Assembly (NCBI GenBank): GCA_045577675.1
Contig: JAZNIV010000081.1
Coordinates: forward strand, 1 to 12,625
Length of the DNA: 12,625 bases
Reading direction: 5' to 3'
Origin: UBA1738 sp045577675
Lineage (GTDB): Bacteria; Bacillota; Clostridia; UBA1381
A model generated the notes under the pieces. That model did no database searches, was not told where the DNA came from, and was given only the letters and a program-made list of their open reading frames with translations. Below are positions 7,834-12,625 of this stretch, one piece after another (position 1 is the first letter of the stretch; each line of letters opens with the position of its first letter). Made by a program: the position numbers and the translations under genes.

Positions 7834-8423
7834 AAAACATTTAAGAGATTTCTTGCAAAGTCGCTGTCCTTTTCTTCCTGGGAGCGATTATCCGGGAGAG
7901 AATAGACATTCTTTAGTTCGGAATACATTTTTCTTTGCTTTTTATCGCTTATTTCAGATAGGTCAATACTCCGGTACCCAATTATCTGCATGATACGATT
8001 CTTTTCCTCAAGCCCCCGGAACAAGGCTAAAAATTTATGCCAGTGTAAGTATGGAATTTCGATAAGGTCAATACCATATTGTGCTAAAAACGCCGCATAT
8101 ACATATTCTGCATCATGTTCAAAACTAAATGTCATAACAGTTTTTTTGTTGTTTTTTTCTTTTTTTTGCTCATTTTCCTTGAAAAAGTCCGCAGTATAGA
8201 ACTTTTTTAAACCCTCGAAAAGTACTTCCACCGTAGGTGGCAACTTTCCGTTTTCACAGTGTGGAAGGCATAGCAGAATAATCTTTAATATTTTATCCGG
8301 GAGAGGCATATCGTTATTTAGAATTTCCTCAAAATTAAGCCACACCCGAAAGTCTGTCCGGACAGGATATTCCTGCCCGGCTACTTCAATTGTGTTCGGG
8401 AGCGGCTGTGTCAGAATACTCAT
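7830..8423 (-). CDS. Gp15-like phage tail assembly protein
   Basis: This 197-residue protein matches the pattern of the bacteriophage Gp15 family (Listeria A118 gp15). It has an N-terminal 'ypVRTDFRVWLNFEEIL' segment (residues 19-35), an internal Lys-rich linker at about 82-94, and a C-terminal 'LHWHKFLALFRGLEEKNRI...IGYRSIDLSEI' block (about 127-157) ending in a 'YSLPD' motif. Located just before the tape measure, this family is taken as the longer partner of the tail-assembly chaperone pair (analogue of lambda G-T), which coats the tape measure during tube assembly. The ATG at 8423 overlaps the upstream stop in an ATGA arrangement. The nearest ribosome-like site, AGAGAAGG, lies 14 bases away, so translation probably depends on coupling or on frameshifting. 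Confidence 0.82.
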   Translation of the reverse strand: MSILTQPLPNTIEVAGQEYPVRTDFRVWLNFEEILNNDMPLPDKILKIILLCLPHCENGKLPPTVEVLFEGLKKFYTADFFKENEQKKEKNNKKTVMTFSFEHDAEYVYAAFLAQYGIDLIEIPYLHWHKFLALFRGLEEKNRIMQIIGYRSIDLSEISDKKQRKMYSELKNVYSLPDNRSQEEKDSDFARNLLNVF

Positions 8424-8809
8424 TTTTTATTTTGATGCCTTCTCTGTTCTCTGTTTTTAGCTTTATAGTTGTTATAAAACTGCCTTTTTTCCATCTCAAA
8501 TTCATTTATGCATTCTGTTACATAAATTACAATATCCATAAGGTCATAGAGCGAAACTTTTTCTTTTCCTTTTAGGATATTTTTTACTGCATTTTCGCCT
8601 AATGCAGAATCAATTTTCCCGGTTATTTCATGCATTGCATCTTTAATTGTTTCTTTATCAGCTTCTCCAGCTGTCATCTTGTTATTAAATTCATTAATTA
8701 TCCTTTTTGCGGCACATATTTCCGTCTCAACCATTACAGCTTCATTTTCAAAAGCCAAATTCTGTATTTCTATTTTAATAATGTTATCACCAAAAACAAA
8801 AGCGTTCAT
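8420..8809 (-). CDS. putative tail assembly chaperone, shorter partner (DUF6673-like)
   Basis: This 129-residue protein lies between the major tail protein and the Gp15-like gene, the usual site of the first tail-assembly chaperone (position of lambda G or A118 gp14). ATG 8809 follows GGAAAGGA. The protein is acidic and mainly helical, starting with a short beta-like segment (VFGDNIIKIEIQNL), and ends in a Lys/Arg/Gln-rich tail (KAKNREQRRHQNKK). I suspect the DUF6673 family from memory of similar proteins, but sequence alone does not settle it. Its last two Lys codons form an A-run directly at the overlap with the next gene, relevant to possible frameshifting. Role is inferred mainly from position. 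Confidence 0.65.
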   Translation of the reverse strand: MNAFVFGDNIIKIEIQNLAFENEAVMVETEICAAKRIINEFNNKMTAGEADKETIKDAMHEITGKIDSALGENAVKNILKGKEKVSLYDLMDIVIYVTECINEFEMEKRQFYNNYKAKNREQRRHQNKK

Positions 8810-8828
8810 ATTATATTTTTCCTTTCCT

Positions 8829-8855
8829 TATACAAAGGGCGGATATGACCGCCCT
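8829..8855 (-). terminator. GC-rich hairpin after the major tail gene, possible attenuator
   Basis: Just past the major tail stop codon the minus strand carries AGGGCGG, a 6-base loop and CCGCCCT, a perfect 7-bp stem, followed by TTTGTAT. The T-tract is short and interrupted, so it would be at best a partial terminator or a 3' mRNA-stabilising hairpin. That would favour high yield of the tube protein relative to the chaperones and tape measure. Confidence 0.5.
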
Positions 8856-8860
8856 ATATC

Positions 8861-9352
8861 TTAGTTTTCCTCAGCTGTAAATGTTGCAGTCTGCCATTCA
8901 TCAGCTGTGGTAGCTGTTCCGAACACCTTTTCGCCGGAAGCCTTAAAGTCTCCACTTACGGTATATGTATCTGCATCATCAGCCTCGCCGGACGGAACAA
9001 CTGCAAAATTACGTTTGATTGCTTTAAAATCACTTCCGCCCTCTGATGCTGCCTTTGAAAGGTCCACAACAACAATCGAAACAGCTGCCGCACTGCCTGT
9101 AAGCTCACGGTCAGCAATTTCTTTAAGCTTTGCATGCACAGCATCCTCCGGGTCATAGTCAAATTTATATGACATTGACTGCGAATATCCCGTAACGTCT
9201 GTACGTTCAGAATCCTCATCAACATACTTTCTTGAATATTCCTTTGGATTTTTAGAAACAGACATTTCCGTAAAACCCTTCATACGGATATAGGTAAGCT
9301 CTTCGCCTGCACCGATACCCATAAATGCGACTACTTCACTTCGTTTTATCAT
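8861..9352 (-). CDS. major tail protein (tail tube subunit)
   Basis: This 163-residue protein sits directly after the tail terminator and before the chaperone pair. ATG 9352 is preceded by GGAAAGG, 9 bases away. The sequence fits the Gram-positive siphovirus tube family: 'YIRMKGFTEMSVSKNPKEYSRKYVDEDSERTDVTGY' (about residues 21-56) followed by 'SYKFDYDPEDAVHAKLKEIADREL', a segment seen in many phage tube proteins, and a C-terminal beta-region ending 'TATFTAEEN'. The subunit polymerises as stacked hexamers around the tape measure. A stable hairpin follows the gene, as expected for a highly expressed structural gene. Confidence 0.87.
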   Translation of the reverse strand: MIKRSEVVAFMGIGAGEELTYIRMKGFTEMSVSKNPKEYSRKYVDEDSERTDVTGYSQSMSYKFDYDPEDAVHAKLKEIADRELTGSAAAVSIVVVDLSKAASEGGSDFKAIKRNFAVVPSGEADDADTYTVSGDFKASGEKVFGTATTADEWQTATFTAEEN

Positions 9353-9357
9353 ATATT

Positions 9358-9777
9358 TTACCTTTCCTTTCTGTAGGTCAGTTTAAGCTGTACCTGAAAC
9401 TTTGCGGTAGTTCCTTCTTCATCGAAAAGATAACCGCCTGTTGTAACCTCCAGCCTTGTAACCTTTATTTTATCATCCTTTAAGTCAGGATAATTTTTGT
9501 TTGCGTCCTGCTCACAAATCCAATTTTCAAAATCCTCGAAAAACTGTGCAACATTCATATTGCAAAGTGCATTCTCATCATATGCCTCACGGCTTGAGAA
9601 TACAAAAAGATACTGCCGGAGAGTTCCTCCGTCTGTGTACCGTTTCACAATAGGGGAAGCCGGTACGGTTTCAATCGAGTAGGCAACCGGCTCGTCACCT
9701 AAATAGTTCACGTTGATTTTGTCTTTTTTAAGGAGCGGACATTTCTTTAAATAACTTCTTAAATTTTCAATTATCAT
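9358..9777 (-). CDS. tail terminator / minor capsid protein (Minor_capsid_3-type)
   Basis: This 139-residue protein lies between the Minor_capsid_2-like gene and the tube protein. ATG 9777 has CAGGTGAT about 9 bases upstream. The N-terminus (MIIENLRSYLKKCPLLKK) and the alternating strands 'GDEPVAYSIETVPASPIVKRYTDGGTLRQYLFVFSSREAY' (about 27-66), followed by 'FFEDFENWI', are the layout of the small proteins that cap the tail tube and join it to the neck (SPP1 gp17-like, A118 gp11-like). It ends in a beta-strand pair 'FQVQLKLTYRKER'. Close homologues in databases are often labelled minor capsid protein. The role follows from this resemblance and from its position immediately before the tube gene. 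Confidence 0.72.
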   Translation of the reverse strand: MIIENLRSYLKKCPLLKKDKINVNYLGDEPVAYSIETVPASPIVKRYTDGGTLRQYLFVFSSREAYDENALCNMNVAQFFEDFENWICEQDANKNYPDLKDDKIKVTRLEVTTGGYLFDEEGTTAKFQVQLKLTYRKER

Positions 9778-9780
9778 ATT

Positions 9781-10122
9781 TTATCTATCACCTGCCATTT
9801 TTTGTGCACCACGAAGAATTTCGTCCTTGTGGTCTGCCTTCATCCTTTCAAACCACAGTCTGCCACGTCCCGTTGTGCCTTTATGCTCGTAATACTGTTT
9901 TTTTGCATATGGAGTATCATACCGAACCTCACCGTAGCCAATGCGTGAAGCAATTTTTGCAGACTTTCTTAGCGTATGCGAAGCAACCGGAACAAGCTTG
10001 TCACAATGTGATATAACAGCATTATCAATAAATGCCTGTACCCGTCCGCCGGGTTCAAGCCCACGAAGTCGCTTAAGCTCCTCCGTAGGCTTTATTTGGA
10101 ATTTCATTCGTATGTTACTCAC
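9781..10122 (-). CDS. minor capsid / neck protein (Minor_capsid_2, HK97 gp10-like)
   Basis: The frame stays open up to 10242, but GTG at 10122 has GGAGGG exactly 6 bases upstream and gives a family-like start (VSNIRMKFQIKPTEELKRL), making 113 residues. The middle has 'DNAVISHCDKLVPVASHTLRKSAKI' and 'VRYDTPYAKKQYYEHKG' (about residues 66-82), the pattern 'VP..tG.Lr.S....V.Y.tPYAr.qyyg' of Minor_capsid_2 and HK97 gp10-like proteins. Next come the strand-turn-helix 'GRLWFERMKADHKDEI'. These proteins complete the tail or connect the head-closure ring with the tail terminator. It overlaps the previous gene by 8 bases. The final codons hold the ribosome site of the next gene. Confidence 0.8.
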   Translation of the reverse strand: MSNIRMKFQIKPTEELKRLRGLEPGGRVQAFIDNAVISHCDKLVPVASHTLRKSAKIASRIGYGEVRYDTPYAKKQYYEHKGTTGRGRLWFERMKADHKDEILRGAQKMAGDR

Positions 10123-10426
10123 ATAAAACCCTCCAGTGCGGCATGCTGCCTCTTCGGTTATCCGCAAGCTCGCATACAGCCATATCCTTGCCCCGTTCGG
10201 GCTGTTCATCGTTATGAATACCAAGCCGTACATAATCGCCAAGCTGCAGCTCTATATCATTCATTGTCGGGATACGGATTTTGCATATATTTTTTGACGT
10301 TCGCCCTTTTGACTCCTCAAGCTTTTTTCGGGAATTACAAGCCCATGCCTCTTTAAATGTTTTTCTTTCATACACTTCAGAATCGTCGTTATAATGCCAT
10401 ACAGTAATGGCCGTATTGGTAGTCAT
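10115..10426 (-). CDS. head-closure-type minor capsid protein (DUF6751 / Minor_capsid_1-like)
   Basis: Two in-frame ATGs exist, at 10432 and 10426. AGGGGTG (10440-10434) lies only 1 base before the first but 7 bases before the second, so I choose 10426, which overlaps the upstream TGA by one base (TGATG). The product is then 103 residues: an N-terminal 'TITVWHYNDDS'-like strand region (it reads TTNTAITVWHYNDDSEVY), a basic middle and a C-terminal beta-rich part with 'GDYVRLGI' near residues 62-69. Small beta-barrel proteins of this size and position close the head (SPP1 gp16-like). The DUF6751 assignment is from memory of such proteins, and gene order is the main support. Confidence 0.68.
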   Translation of the reverse strand: MTTNTAITVWHYNDDSEVYERKTFKEAWACNSRKKLEESKGRTSKNICKIRIPTMNDIELQLGDYVRLGIHNDEQPERGKDMAVCELADNRRGSMPHWRVLCE

Positions 10427-10767
10427 CAGCATACACCCCTAAAAAGCAAATCTGTGCCGGCAAGATACCGTTTTGCAATTTCTGTTATTACTTTGTCGGA
10501 GCTTGCTCCGTCCTTGTCATACGTCACAGAATAACCGTCATTATTTTCAGATGAAATCCCTTTCCGGCTCTCGGCCGTATATAGAGCCTCTGCAATCTCG
10601 CAAATGCACAGCCTTATGTCATCCGTAATCTCTGCAGCTTGCAGCCTTCCGGAGGTGAGCTTTTTAAGCTCAGCCTCCGCACGTTTTTCCCATAGCATAA
10701 AATGTTCTTCAGGTATTTTGGCAGCAGCCCCATATGTAAAACTGTAAAAACCAATGTCAGCAATCAT
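10426..10767 (-). CDS. head-tail connector (adaptor) protein
   Basis: This 113-residue protein has the helical bundle typical of SPP1 gp15/HK97 gp6-like adaptors. Helices occupy about residues 17-40 (PEEHFMLWEKRAEAELKKL) and 46-70 (EITDDIRLCICEIAEALYTA), then a loop 'ENNDGYSVTYDKDG' resembling the 'dGysvsY' loop common in Firmicutes phage adaptors, and a final helix 'VITEIAKRYLAGTDLLFRG'. Adaptors bind the portal ring and start the neck. ATG 10767 is 4 bases beyond the stop of the small upstream gene. No strong ribosome site is visible, so translation probably continues from that gene. Confidence 0.82.
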   Translation of the reverse strand: MIADIGFYSFTYGAAAKIPEEHFMLWEKRAEAELKKLTSGRLQAAEITDDIRLCICEIAEALYTAESRKGISSENNDGYSVTYDKDGASSDKVITEIAKRYLAGTDLLFRGVC

Positions 10768-10771
10768 AGTA

Positions 10772-10906
10772 CTACTTCACATTCTCAGGAGCATTTTCGG
10801 GCTGCTGAGGATTTTGATTATCCGGCTTTTTGTTTTTGGGCGGCTTTGTGTTCTTGCCGCCCGGCTTTTTCTTATTATCAAATGTTAAACCAACAATCTT
10901 TGACAT
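10772..10906 (-). CDS. small Lys/Pro/Asn-rich peptide (44 aa) between capsid and connector genes
   Basis: A short frame starts with ATG at 10906, preceded by GGAGGA 9 bases upstream, and ends with TAG at 10774-10772. After a short hydrophobic start (MSKIVGLTF) the product is very low in complexity: KKKPGGKNTKPPKNKKPDNQ, then QNPQQPENAPENVK. It is basic in the first half, acidic at the end, and surely disordered. Short peptides at this location, between the major capsid protein and the adaptor, are common in Firmicutes siphoviruses and usually have no assigned function. The strong ribosome site and exact fit between its neighbours argue that it is translated. Its stop lies 4 bases before the next start, so it may also serve to couple translation. 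Confidence 0.7.
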   Translation of the reverse strand: MSKIVGLTFDNKKKPGGKNTKPPKNKKPDNQNPQQPENAPENVK

Positions 10907-10921
10907 AACGTGAAATCCTCC

Positions 10922-11791
10922 TTATTCTTTGTGTGACAGATAAATTCCGGCTACCTTGTTTTTAAATACACCAACAAGACCGTATTTTCTGTATTTTACT
11001 ATTGTTGCATCTGCGTTTGGATTATTCTTAGGCGGAATAGGGTCTCCTGCAACGTGCTTAACTATTTTCAGAACTGCACCGACATGAACAATCATAAAGT
11101 TAATATCCTTAGCATTTGCAGCCTTAACGTAATGCCCCGCTTCTTCGCCATCACTCTTACCGTCAGCAAGCTCTATTGCGGTATAAAAACGACTCTGCGG
11201 AACCTTTACAATTTTTGAGAAGCTTGCAAGGATTTCCTTTGATTTTGTTGTATCAACATTCTGTGCCATAGCAAGAAGTGCAGGGGTAATATACAGAATT
11301 CTGTTTTCACTCGGCACTTCGTCATCATCCATTTGTGAAGAAGCTTCCTGCAATGCTTTTAAAACCTCTTCGCCCGTCTGATATGTAACACCCTCAGAAA
11401 CCTTTGATATTCCTTCTGCTGCCGCTATTTTAGCAAATGTATATGCATCATCCTCAGGAACTACTCTTGTTCTTATGAACTCACCGCTGACGGCTCCTAA
11501 AAGTGTATCAAAATTCTCCTGATTGTCCATTTCGTCAATTTGGAACCTTCTGCCTCTGTCATAATCAAAGGTAAGCTCTTTGTATTCCGCATTTACTGCA
11601 CCGTCTGTATATCCGCTGTTTCTTGAATAATCACCAAGACCTTCAACATCAACTACCGGATAAAGCACGGTTTTTGCTGTAGCTCCTGCCTTAACAAGCT
11701 CTTTAGGTGCTGACAAATCTATTGTCTTAGAACTTCCTGCATACACCTCATCAAGCATACCTGTATAGTTTTTTGATAATTCTATTGCCAT
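10922..11791 (-). CDS. major capsid protein (HK97 fold)
   Basis: This 289-residue protein lies just downstream of the scaffold gene, with GGAGGAC 7 bases before ATG 11791. The order scaffold, capsid, adaptor, neck is standard. Visible family-like parts are the N-terminal 'ELSKNYTGMLDEVYA' helix, a long strand pair 'YKELTFDYDRGRRFQIDEMDNQEN' (about 70-93), the spine-helix-like region 'EFIRTRVVPEDDAYTFAKIA' (about 105-124) with 'NRILYITPALLAMAQN' (about 163-178), and a C-terminal strand 'DATIVKYRKYGLVGVFKNKVAGIYLSHKE'. There is no N-terminal protease-processed delta domain; a separate scaffold supplies that function. It forms the icosahedral shell. Length (about 290 residues) is usual for capsid proteins with separate scaffolds. 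Confidence 0.9.
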   Translation of the reverse strand: MAIELSKNYTGMLDEVYAGSSKTIDLSAPKELVKAGATAKTVLYPVVDVEGLGDYSRNSGYTDGAVNAEYKELTFDYDRGRRFQIDEMDNQENFDTLLGAVSGEFIRTRVVPEDDAYTFAKIAAAEGISKVSEGVTYQTGEEVLKALQEASSQMDDDEVPSENRILYITPALLAMAQNVDTTKSKEILASFSKIVKVPQSRFYTAIELADGKSDGEEAGHYVKAANAKDINFMIVHVGAVLKIVKHVAGDPIPPKNNPNADATIVKYRKYGLVGVFKNKVAGIYLSHKE

Positions 11792-11804
11792 TCTTTAGTC
11801 CTCC

Positions 11805-12314
11805 TTATTCTGCTTTAAGTCCCATAGCAGCTCTTAATGTAGCATCTGCCTCTGTCGCATTACCATTTCCATTGGTACCGCCTGCAAAGCTCGGCTTTCC
11901 GTCATCAGCTTCAAACAGATAGTCGTTATCTTTTCTGATACTATCTATTTGCTCTGATAAGCCTTCAAGCTGACCGTCCTTTGATAACTTTACCTTTTCC
12001 ATATCAAGCAAAGCTCTCAGGGCTTTTGTGTTTTTTGCACCTGCCTTTGAAAGAGCATCATCAACGGTGCGGTCATATTTGTATTTTGTAAATTCGTCCG
12101 AAACTTCCTTTTTTCCTCTTTCGTATTCAGTTTTTTTGACATTTTCTATGTCAATGCCCTCAAACTTCTTTGCAACATCCTGTGCTGTCTTTAAATCGTT
12201 TGTGAGAGTTGTGACTTTTCCATTTAAATCTTTTACAGCTGTATTGTGCAGCTCTAAAACCTTACCGGCAACCTCTTCAGAAAGCCCTAATTCAATTAAT
12301 TTTTCTTTTTTCAT
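11805..12314 (-). CDS. capsid scaffolding protein (phage minor structural GP20 family)
   Basis: ATG at 12314 is preferred over an in-frame TTG at 12335, which has no ribosome site. AAAGGA lies 12 bases before this ATG and AGAAGG abuts it, so initiation strength is uncertain. The 169-residue protein begins MKKEKLIELGLSEEVAGKVL, the GP20-family opening. A long helical coiled-coil follows (about residues 25-65: LNGKVTTLTNDLKTAQDVAK onward), then 'YKYDRTVDDALSKAGAKNTKALRALLDMEK' (about 77-106), a block highly typical of this family. The C-terminus has a Gly/Asn linker and the helix 'DATLRAAMGLKAE', the part thought to bind the capsid protein. Scaffolds direct procapsid assembly and then leave the shell. 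It lies 13 bases upstream of the major capsid gene. Confidence 0.87.
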   Translation of the reverse strand: MKKEKLIELGLSEEVAGKVLELHNTAVKDLNGKVTTLTNDLKTAQDVAKKFEGIDIENVKKTEYERGKKEVSDEFTKYKYDRTVDDALSKAGAKNTKALRALLDMEKVKLSKDGQLEGLSEQIDSIRKDNDYLFEADDGKPSFAGGTNGNGNATEADATLRAAMGLKAE

Positions 12315-12339
12315 CCTTCTTTTAATTCCTTTCAAACTT

Positions 12340-12386
12340 CAAATAGCGTTATTTGCCTGTTAGATGGGTGTTATTTTGCGTTAGAT
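12340..12386 (-). repeat. imperfect direct repeat in the gap before the scaffold gene
   Basis: Plus-strand 12348-12365 (GTTATTTGCCTGTTAGAT) and 12370-12386 (GTTATTTTGCGTTAGAT) are near-identical. A 6-bp inverted repeat, CAAATA-gcgt-TATTTG, occupies 12340-12355 and overlaps the first copy. No promoter consensus is visible in this short non-coding gap, so these may be remnants of duplication or a weak leader structure for the scaffold mRNA. Confidence 0.45.
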
Positions 12387-12551
12387 TTATTTTGACGGAT
12401 AATTTGACGGTTTTTCTCTAAAATCAATTACAGGCGATTTTAGAGCCTCATTTTTAAATTCTTTATATTTACACTCTTTTGTGTAAAAACAATATCCATC
12501 AAAACCCTTGCATCTGCACTCACCATTTTTATTGCATTTTTGTTTTTCCAT
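12387..12551 (-). CDS. small Cys-rich protein of unknown function (54 aa)
   Basis: ATG at 12551 is preceded by AAAGGA (9 bases) and a closer GGTGGG. The frame ends with TAA at 12389-12387. The product has five cysteines in its first half: C6, C12, C14, C21 and C27 (C-x5-C-x-C-x6-C-x5-C), with many Lys, Asn and Tyr, then a polar tail ending 'EKPSNYPSK'. I do not recognise the family. The spacing could bind a metal or form a small disulfide knot. There is no signal peptide, which favours metal binding in the cytoplasm. It lies where late operons often carry short unassigned genes, between the minor head protein and the scaffold. The 3' part contains a perfect 10-bp inverted repeat. Confidence 0.55.
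   Translation of the reverse strand: MEKQKCNKNGECRCKGFDGYCFYTKECKYKEFKNEALKSPVIDFREKPSNYPSK
12416..12445. repeat. perfect 10-bp inverted repeat
   Basis: CTCTAAAATC (12416-12425) and GATTTTAGAG (12436-12445) are exact reverse complements with a 10-base loop, lying within the Cys-rich small gene. In minus-strand RNA no T-tract follows the stem, so it is not a terminator in the direction of transcription. Confidence 0.6.
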
Positions 12552-12597
12552 CCCACCATTTCCTTTAATTTTTGCCCGATAAAAAACACATAGAATA

Positions 12598-12625
12598 TTA
12601 ATCGGCGACAGCTCTTATATACACT
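12598..12625 (-). CDS. 3' end of an upstream gene (last 8 codons visible)
   Basis: One minus-strand frame enters the right window edge as VYIRAVAD and stops with TAA at 12600-12598, 46 bases before the start of the Cys-rich gene. By the usual order of these phages it could be the end of a minor head (Mu gpF-like) or portal gene, but eight residues cannot show this. A second frame also stays open from the edge to within the Cys-rich gene, so the choice is tentative. Confidence 0.3.

Noticed and set aside
8956..9225. Minus-strand open frame of 89 codons inside the major tail gene
   Set aside because: It lies in a different frame wholly within the tube gene. The Arg/Gln/Leu-rich product and absent ribosome site mark it as a shadow.
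10123..10242. Upstream extension of the Minor_capsid_2-like gene
   Set aside because: The extension overlaps most of the neighbouring gene's 3' half and lacks family resemblance. GTG 10122 has GGAGGG at ideal distance.
12315..12335. TTG start seven codons before the scaffold ATG
   Set aside because: No ribosome site precedes it, and GP20-family proteins normally start at the MKKE-like segment.
12440..12625. Open minus-strand frame entering from the right edge and ending with TAA inside the Cys-rich gene
   Set aside because: It overlaps the Cys-rich gene almost fully and contains a mixed hydrophobic/basic composition without pattern. The Cys-rich frame has the better ribosome site. It cannot be excluded without the flanking sequence.
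1..12625. tRNA genes, CRISPR arrays, insertion sequences, integrase or attachment sites
   Set aside because: No cloverleaf, regular repeat-spacer pattern, transposase frame or terminal inverted repeats were found on either strand.

Overview
The window is a leftward-transcribed (minus strand) siphovirus morphogenesis module, either from a prophage or a free temperate phage. The host is most likely a low-GC Gram-positive bacterium, probably a gut-type Clostridia. This rests on the AT-rich sequence, strong GGAGG-type ribosome sites before nearly every gene, and a gene order and protein families typical of Listeria A118-like and related Firmicutes siphoviruses. No host gene, integrase or attachment site is visible, so the organism cannot be named. 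All credible genes read right to left. The plus-strand open frames are antisense shadows.

Head part, read from the right edge: the last codons of an upstream gene (12598-12625), a small Cys-rich protein (12387-12551), a GP20-type scaffold (11805-12314), the major capsid protein (10922-11791), a 44-residue Lys/Pro/Asn-rich peptide (10772-10906), a head-tail connector (10426-10767), a head-closure-type minor capsid protein (10115-10426), a Minor_capsid_2/HK97 gp10-like protein (9781-10122) and a tail terminator/Minor_capsid_3-type protein (9358-9777). These build the procapsid and the neck.

Tail part: major tail (tube) protein (8861-9352), a GC-rich hairpin, two tail-assembly chaperone-type proteins (8420-8809 and Gp15-like 7830-8423), an inserted autonomous cassette (7339-7833), a small zinc-ribbon protein (7156-7320), the tape measure (3662-7111), distal tail protein (2826-3677), a Gp37-like tail hub protein (1882-2829), an uncharacterised tail/baseplate protein (1039-1881) and a collagen-containing tail fibre/receptor-binding protein cut by the left edge (1-1027). 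Many adjacent genes overlap by 1-16 bases or abut, as in a translationally coupled late operon.

The most unusual points are these. (1) A moron-like cassette sits between the chaperones and the tape measure. It has a perfect consensus promoter (TTGACA-17-TATAAT), its own ribosome site, a 137-residue membrane-anchored protein and a rho-independent terminator. (2) By hand scan the 12.6 kb contain no GATC at all, where about 40 would be expected, suggesting strong counter-selection by GATC-specific restriction. (3) Two unlisted small Cys-rich genes are present. (4) A possible frameshift or coupling element joins the two chaperone genes. No stretch of more than 300 bases lacks a gene.
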